Source: Conexivisphaera sp046536535 (lineage in GTDB: Archaea > Thermoproteota > Nitrososphaeria > Conexivisphaerales > Conexivisphaeraceae). Taken from it: 9,320 bases of DNA. Shown here in pieces: positions 5,329 through 9,320 of this stretch. The notes beneath the pieces were generated by a model. It did no database searches. It was not told where the DNA came from and saw nothing but the letters and a program-made list of their open reading frames with translations. The stretch spans positions 1 through 9,320 of the forward strand of contig JAWDMO010000048.1 of assembly GCA_046536535.1 (NCBI GenBank). The letters run 5' to 3'. Position 1 is the stretch's first letter, and each line of letters starts with the position of its first letter. The position numbers and the translations under genes were made by a program.

Positions 5329-6262
5329 ATGAAGGTGCTGGCTCCAGCTTCCTCCGCAAATCTGGGACCGGGTTATGACGTGCTCTCGGTGGCGCTCGAC
5401 GGTATTTATAACGTACTGCACGTTGGATGTCGAGGAGGGTTCCGGAATATCAATCGAGGTCCGGGGGAGATATGCGGAGGGCGTGCCGGAGGATCCACGG
5501 AGGAACAGCGCGGGGTTGGCGGCCGACGAGCTCCTGAGGGCCGCTGGTATCAGGGCGCACGTGCACATGGTGCTGGAGGAGGACATTCCGATATCGTCCG
5601 GGCTCGGGAGCAGCGGCGCGGGAGCAGCAGGGGCCGTATACGCGTTGAACGCGATTCTGGAGCTCGGGATGGACCAAGGGGCGCTCGTGCAGTTCGCGGG
5701 CATGGGGGAGAGGGCGGCGGCCGGCACGATGCACTACGACAACGTGGCCGCGGCGCTCCTGGGATGGTTCGATGTTGTGAGGGACGAGCGCCCGCCCAGG
5801 GTCATCAACCTCAGGCCTCCCGAGGGCGCGGGGATACATTTTGCGCTATCCGTGCCGATGGGCCCCAGGATACGCGGGAAGACGAGGATCGCGAGGGAGC
5901 TCGTCCCCCGCGAGGTGCCGATGGAGCTCGCCGTCTGGAACGCCGCATCCGTTGCCATCATTGTGGCGGGCATATCGACAGGGGACGTGAAGCTCCTGGG
6001 GGCGGGGATGATCGACAGGATCGTGGAACCCGCGCGCAGCTCCATGATCCCGGGGTACGCGAGGGCCCGGGCCGCGGCTATTGACATGGGGGCGCTCGGG
6101 ATCACGGTAAGCGGCGCCGGCCCGTCAATGATAGCCCTGGCGGCCGACGAGGCGAGTGCTGATAAAATCGCGAAGGCGATGGCGAATGCGATGGAGGAGG
6201 AGGGGACGCCCGCCGTCCCAATGACGTCGAGGCCCGGACCCGGGTGCCGGAGTATACCCTGA
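5329..6262 (+). CDS. thrB: Homoserine kinase (GHMP family), broken by a one-base frameshift
   Basis: Phosphorylates L-homoserine to O-phosphohomoserine with ATP, the step before threonine synthase. From ATG 5329 (after GGGGGGAAGTGC) the frame gives MKVLAPASSANLGPGYDVLS, diagnostic of ThrB, and continues to HV near 5424. From about 5427 the family sequence resumes one frame over (DVEEGSGISIEV). It carries the GHMP ATP loop PISSGLGSSGAGAAG (from residue ~87), HYDNVAAALLGWFDVV (ThrB-type), and the C-terminal SGAGPSMIALA motif. Removing one G from GTTGGAT (5425/5426) restores a continuous protein of about 310 residues, the usual length. Without correction, translation runs to an unrelated stop at 6084. 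Sequencing error, a real recent mutation or, less likely, recoding could explain it. It converges on livF with a 13-base gap. Confidence 0.88.
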
Positions 6263-6275
6263 ATTTCTGTTCCGC

Positions 6276-6989
6276 CTAGGCCAGGTACGTCTTCCTCACG
6301 AGCTCATCGGCCATGAGCTCCTTCGGAGTCCCCTCCTTCACAATGGATCCCCTGTCCATCAGATAAACGCGGTCGGCGACCTCGAAAACCAGATCCGTAT
6401 TCTGCTCCACGAGCAGGATGCCCATGGACCCCTTGAGCTCCTTGAGCGCATCGTAGATGTTATCCACTATGCGGGGCGCCACCCCGGTGGACGGCTCGTC
6501 CAGCATCAGCACCTTCGGGCCCGATATCAGCGCCCTGGCTATCGCGACCATCTGCTGTTCTCCCCCGCTCATCGTGCCGACCCTCTGCGACATCCTGCCC
6601 CTCAGGGGCGGAAAGAGCTCGAGAACGCGGCCAACCGCCGAGTCATACTCCTCGCGCGAGCCAAGCCTCGAGTGTGCGAGCTTCAGGTGATCCGCCAGCG
6701 TGAGTCCCGGGAACAGCTCCCTGCTGTCGGGAACGTACCCGAGCCCCATCTTGGCTATCCTGTAGGCGGGGAGTCCTGCCACGTCCGCGCCGTCGAGCAT
6801 CACCCTCCCGGACCATGGCGCGATAACGCCCGATATAGCGCGGAGGGTCGTCGTCTTCCCCGCGCCGTTCGGCCCTATGATCCCGACGAGTTCGCCCTTC
6901 CCCACCGACAGGTCTATCCCGTTGAGCACCTTTATCTTGTAGTAGCCGCTCACGAGCCCGCTCGCCTCCAGAATAGAGCCGGAGCTCAT
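6276..6989 (-). CDS. livF: ABC transporter ATPase, LivF-like
   Basis: One of two ATPases that power the branched-chain (or related) amino-acid importer encoded here, acting on the inner face of the membrane. The 237 residues match LivF: Walker A GPNGAGKTT (39-47), signature SGGEQQ (141-146), Walker B VLMLDEPS (160-167), and H-loop region LLVEQNTDLVF. The ATG at 6989 overlaps the livG stop in ATGA, and a strong GGAGG lies ~11 bases upstream inside livG, so translation is likely coupled. A 78-bp block covering Walker A is almost identical to livG at the DNA level (see repeats). It is the last gene of the unit, ending with TAG 13 bases from the end of convergent thrB. Confidence 0.93.
   Translation of the reverse strand: MSSGSILEASGLVSGYYKIKVLNGIDLSVGKGELVGIIGPNGAGKTTTLRAISGVIAPWSGRVMLDGADVAGLPAYRIAKMGLGYVPDSRELFPGLTLADHLKLAHSRLGSREEYDSAVGRVLELFPPLRGRMSQRVGTMSGGEQQMVAIARALISGPKVLMLDEPSTGVAPRIVDNIYDALKELKGSMGILLVEQNTDLVFEVADRVYLMDRGSIVKEGTPKELMADELVRKTYLA
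6850..6927. repeat. Near-identical DNA block shared with livG (livF copy)
   Basis: 6850-6908 equals 7587-7645 over 59 bases; extending to 6927/7664 adds only three differences in 19 bases. Both blocks are in the same codon phase and encode LSVGKGELVGIIGPNGAGKTT. Identity at third-codon positions suggests recent gene conversion or duplication between the paralogues. Confidence 0.85.
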
Positions 6990-7717
6990 TTCTCGGCCCG
7001 CCTCCTTCCCAGATAGGACTCCACTACCCTGGCATCCGACGAGATCTCGGACGGCTTGCCGTCAGCCAGCTTCTGTCCGTTCATGACAACCACTATCCTC
7101 TCCGCTAGGTTGAATATCACCTTCATCACGTGCTCTATCATAGCTATCGTCAGCCCGCCCTCGTGCAGCTTCTTAACGACGGAGAGCACCTCCTTCAGGT
7201 CTTCGCCCACGAGGCCGGCGCTCACCTCGTCCAGGAACACCATCCGAGCGCCTTGGGCGAGCGCCCTGGCGAGCTCCAGCTTCCTGAGGTCCACGACGCT
7301 GAGCGATGTGGGATAATCATACTCCCTCTCCGCGAGGCGCACGTGCTCCAGGAGGTCCCGGGCTATCCCCCTCGCCTCCTCCACGGACAGGTCCTTGGAT
7401 CCATACATAGCCGCGACCGCGACGTTGTCTATCACCTTCAGGTCGTTGAATGGCCGGGGCACCTGATATGTCCTGGAAAGCCCTATCTTGGCCCTCCTGT
7501 GAGGAGGCATCTTGGTTATGTCATGTCCGTCGAACGTGATCCTCCCCGAGTCGGGGTAGTACACGCCCATCACAACGTTGACGAGAGTCGTCTTCCCCGC
7601 GCCGTTCGGCCCTATGATCCCGACGAGTTCGCCCTTCCCCACCGATAGATCCATCCCGTTGAGCGCGGTCAGCCCGCCGAACCTCTTCGTCACTCCCGAT
7701 ACATCCAACAGGGACAT
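6986..7717 (-). CDS. livG: ABC transporter ATPase, LivG-like
   Basis: Partner ATPase of LivF in the importer. The 243 residues show Walker A GPNGAGKTT (36-44), SRTYQVPRPFNDLKVIDNV (81-99, the LivG-type Q-loop region), Walker B MVFLDE (159-164) and H-loop region AMIEHVMKVIF. The ABC signature is non-standard: LSVVD (139-143) stands where LSGGQ/LSYGQ is usual, and LDEVSAGL replaces LDEP.AGL. I recall LivG-like proteins with similar 'L(S/T)..D.K.LE.ARAL' and 'LDEVMAGL' forms, so this is probably a subfamily trait. The ATG at 7717 is chosen because GAGGTGAT (7728-7721) precedes it at good spacing. It starts four bases after the livM stop and overlaps livF by four. Confidence 0.92.
   Translation of the reverse strand: MSLLDVSGVTKRFGGLTALNGMDLSVGKGELVGIIGPNGAGKTTLVNVVMGVYYPDSGRITFDGHDITKMPPHRRAKIGLSRTYQVPRPFNDLKVIDNVAVAAMYGSKDLSVEEARGIARDLLEHVRLAEREYDYPTSLSVVDLRKLELARALAQGARMVFLDEVSAGLVGEDLKEVLSVVKKLHEGGLTIAMIEHVMKVIFNLAERIVVVMNGQKLADGKPSEISSDARVVESYLGRRRAEK
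7587..7664. repeat. Near-identical DNA block shared with livF (livG copy)
   Basis: Second copy of the Walker-A block described at 6850-6927, with 75 of 78 bases identical. Confidence 0.85.
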
Positions 7718-7720
7718 CGC

Positions 7721-7728
7721 ATCACCTC
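7721..7728 (-). promoter_or_regulatory. Strong Shine-Dalgarno site for livG
   Basis: The minus strand reads GAGGTGAT, a long match to the anti-Shine-Dalgarno end of archaeal 16S rRNA. It contains the livM TGA stop (7724-7722) and selects ATG 7717 over the out-of-frame ATG at 7722. Operon-internal genes here use ribosome-binding sites, whereas the first genes of units look leaderless. Confidence 0.65.
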
Positions 7729-8639
7729 GTGCCGTTCCTCCCGCCGCTCTTGGTCCTCCTGGATTCGATATATCTCACAACGTATCCATATATCCCCTTC
7801 GGGGCCTTCAGGAGGACTATCACCAGCAGCAGGCCGAATATCACCAGCGCCAGATTGCCGCCCGTGACCGAGATCGAGCTCAGCCACGACCTGATTGCGG
7901 TCTCCACGGGATCCAGCAGCACGGTGCCGAGGAGGACCCCCTCCGGGGATCCCATCCCGCCTATCATCGAGTAGAATACCGGCCAGACGCTGTAGCTTAT
8001 GTCAGGATATCCGAAGTAATCGGGCGCTATGTAACTCGTGTAGAGCGCCACGAACATCGCCCCGGCGAGCGCCGCCAGGTACCCGGAGATGCCGAACACG
8101 ATCGTCTTGTAGAACCTCGTGTTTATTCCGACGGTACCCGCCGCGGTCTCATCGTCGTTTATCGCGGAGAGCGCGAACCCGATCCTGCGGTTCTGGATCA
8201 ACATGATCACTATGTACGCGGCGAACGCCAGCGCGGCGGAGAACGGCAGCCACGCGATCGAAGGAAGCGGAAAGCGCGGGACCGCGAGCCCCACGGCGCC
8301 CGCGGTCCATGGGGACAGCTGGCTGGAGACCGCGAGGGCGTAGCCGGCCGGCGTGAGCGCGAACGTGAATATGCCGACGTACCAGTCCCTCAGCCTGGAC
8401 GATATGAATCCCACCGCGAGCCCGGCGAGGGCGCCCAGGACGGGGCCGGCGAATATAGCCACCAGCGGGTTCATGCCGTACGAGATCACGAAGATGCCGT
8501 AAGCGTATGAGCCCAGCGCGAAGAACAGCGCCTGTCCGAGGGACACCATGCCGGTATCGGCCAGGAGCGACCACGAGAGCGAGTACACGTAGAAAACCAT
8601 GATGGTTATCGCGATGAGCGTCGGATAGCTACCCCACAT
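7722..8639 (-). CDS. livM: ABC transporter permease, LivM-like
   Basis: Membrane permease of the amino-acid importer, pairing with LivH. From ATG 8639 there are 305 residues with about eight hydrophobic segments and LivM features: SLGQALFFALGSYAYG (33-48), the cytoplasmic coupling stretch INDDETAAGTVGINTRFYK, and SMIGGMGSPEG near the C-terminus. This start is doubtful. It lacks a Shine-Dalgarno site and leaves a 97-base gap from livH, while the same frame continues upstream to 8747, where ATG overlaps the livH stop (ATGA) behind GGAGG. That extension supplies an expected first membrane helix but contains a TAG at codon 20 (see 8640-8747). So the gene may be truncated, mutated or mis-sequenced. 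The stop TGA lies inside the livG ribosome-binding site. Confidence 0.9.
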   Translation of the reverse strand: MWGSYPTLIAITIMVFYVYSLSWSLLADTGMVSLGQALFFALGSYAYGIFVISYGMNPLVAIFAGPVLGALAGLAVGFISSRLRDWYVGIFTFALTPAGYALAVSSQLSPWTAGAVGLAVPRFPLPSIAWLPFSAALAFAAYIVIMLIQNRRIGFALSAINDDETAAGTVGINTRFYKTIVFGISGYLAALAGAMFVALYTSYIAPDYFGYPDISYSVWPVFYSMIGGMGSPEGVLLGTVLLDPVETAIRSWLSSISVTGGNLALVIFGLLLVIVLLKAPKGIYGYVVRYIESRRTKSGGRNGTR

Positions 8640-8747
8640 TGTTGATACAGCCGTTATTATTGCCAGCGCGACCGCGACCGCGACCGCCTATGTACATGTG
8701 GAGCCCGAAAGCTTCAGCCTCTTGCCGATGTCCGCGTTCATGCTCAT
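8640..8747 (-). pseudogene. Interrupted N-terminal extension of livM (in-frame TAG)
   Basis: From ATG 8747 the livM frame reads MSMNADIGKRLKLSGSTCT, then TAG (8690-8688), then AVAVAVALAIITAVST, joining directly to the ATG at 8639. The layout (charged N-terminus, then a hydrophobic helix) is that of normal LivM proteins. GGAGG (8755-8751) lies before the ATG at 8747, at better spacing to a second ATG at 8741, and ATG 8747 overlaps the livH stop. Three tandem copies of a GCGACC hexamer (plus strand, about 8668-8687) encode the AVAVAV run. One base change would restore a full-length LivM of about 341 residues. Confidence 0.65.
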
Positions 8748-9320
8748 CTGCCTCCGAATATGCCCGAGGGCCTCACCAGGAGTATCAACGCCAGTATTAT
8801 GAAAGCTACGGCCTCGCCCCACGTCTGCCCCATGTAGTAACCGACGAAGCTCGTAGCGAACCCTATTATCGCGCTCCCCACCATGGTGCCGGGTATGCTG
8901 CCGACGCCGCCCAGTATCATGACGGCGAACGCCATCAGGGTCAACAGGATCCCGGTGAATGGGTCGAATGTGAATACTATGCCGTAGAGGGTTCCGGCTA
9001 TCGCCGCCAAGGCGCTTCCGACTATGAATGTCAGGTAACTTAACCTGCTCACGTCTATGCCCGATATGCTGGCGCCCACCGGGTTCTGGCTCAGGGCCCT
9101 TATCGCTATCCCCTGCTTCGTCCTGAATAACCAGTAGTAGAGGACGACCATTATCACCCAGGATATCACTATTATAGATAGATCGTCGTAGGTCAGCAGG
9201 ACGTTGCTCGGCAGGAGGACCCCCATGCCGCGGAGCGGGGATGGTATCTCCACGCCGGTGCGGTATACGGGGAGGAAGTAATATGCCAGCCCGTTCTCCA
9301 GCACATATGAGACGCCGATT
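8744..9320 (-). CDS. livH: ABC transporter permease, LivH-like, partial (5' end outside window)
   Basis: Second membrane permease of the importer. The frame is open through the right edge of the window, so the 191 codons seen are the C-terminal two-thirds of a ~290-residue family. Visible are hydrophobic segments (LSIIVISWVIMVVLYYWLF; LSYLTFIVGSALAAIAGTLY), the LivH-type cytoplasmic loop RALSQNPVGASISGIDVSRL that contacts the ATPases, the conserved MILGGVGSIPGTMVGSAIIG, and the ending LLVRPSGIFGGR typical of this permease. GTG at 9304 is not the likely start, because in-frame codons continue upstream (IGVSY). The stop TGA overlaps the probable livM start. A substrate-binding protein gene (livK-like) would be expected beyond the edge; it is not in this window. 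Confidence 0.93.
   Translation of the reverse strand, partial: IGVSYVLENGLAYYFLPVYRTGVEIPSPLRGMGVLLPSNVLLTYDDLSIIVISWVIMVVLYYWLFRTKQGIAIRALSQNPVGASISGIDVSRLSYLTFIVGSALAAIAGTLYGIVFTFDPFTGILLTLMAFAVMILGGVGSIPGTMVGSAIIGFATSFVGYYMGQTWGEAVAFIILALILLVRPSGIFGGR

Noticed and set aside
5275..6084. Programmed +1 frameshifting in thrB
   Set aside because: No stop or rare-codon slippery site lies at the junction; the zero frame stays open for hundreds of bases. A simple one-base insertion is more economical, though not excluded.
8688..8690. Pyrrolysine at the livM TAG
   Set aside because: The site is a variable N-terminal spot, TAG also ends livF and rps26e here, and no Pyl genes are visible in the window; kept only as a check to run.
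1..9320. CRISPR arrays, tRNA or rRNA genes, integrase or att sites
   Set aside because: I saw no regularly spaced repeats, no cloverleaf, no rRNA signature and no integrase-like protein on either strand.

Overview
The window looks archaeal, from a GC-rich lineage of the TACK group. The main reasons are ribosomal protein eS26, which is found in eukaryotes and TACK/Asgard archaea but not in Euryarchaeota, an archaeal-type prolyl-tRNA synthetase with a C-terminal four-cysteine domain, an archaeal TrmI, and TATA-like boxes about 22-30 bases upstream of start codons (a leaderless arrangement). TTG start codons and frequent AGG/ATA codons would suit a thermophile. I cannot name the species.

Layout. 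Positions 1-593 have no intact gene: first a 99-bp repeat carrying a decayed tnpB 3' end, then about 340 bases of very GC-rich, hairpin-forming sequence of unknown nature, then the prs promoter. prs (PRPP synthetase, +) occupies 594-1499. Positions 1500-2476 are a mobile-element graveyard. They hold an AT-rich stretch, a decayed tnpB C-terminus on the + strand (about 1592-1984), and a second decayed tnpB C-terminus on the - strand (2348-2052). The second relic keeps a recognisable IS200/IS605-type right end with omega-RNA-like hairpins, and its first 99 bp are an exact copy of positions 1-99. Then comes a leftward translation cluster: trmI (tRNA m1A methyltransferase), proS overlapping it by one base, and rps26e with its own TATA box. 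A ~200-bp divergent gap separates trmI from thrB (homoserine kinase, +), whose frame is broken by one extra base near 5425. thrB converges on a leftward livH-livM-livG-livF operon, a branched-chain or other amino-acid/amide ABC importer. livH is cut by the right edge of the window, and the likely N-terminus of livM is interrupted by an in-frame TAG.

How the genes fit together. prs supplies PRPP for nucleotide, histidine and tryptophan synthesis. The trmI-proS-rps26e cluster serves tRNA modification, tRNA charging and the small ribosomal subunit. thrB makes O-phosphohomoserine for threonine, and threonine can feed isoleucine, so it sits logically beside a branched-chain amino-acid importer. 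I see no new multi-gene system. The points most worth checking are the orphan right-end RNA module and its exact partial duplication on the two sides of prs, the in-frame amber codon in livM, the thrB frameshift, and a near-identical DNA patch shared by livF and livG.
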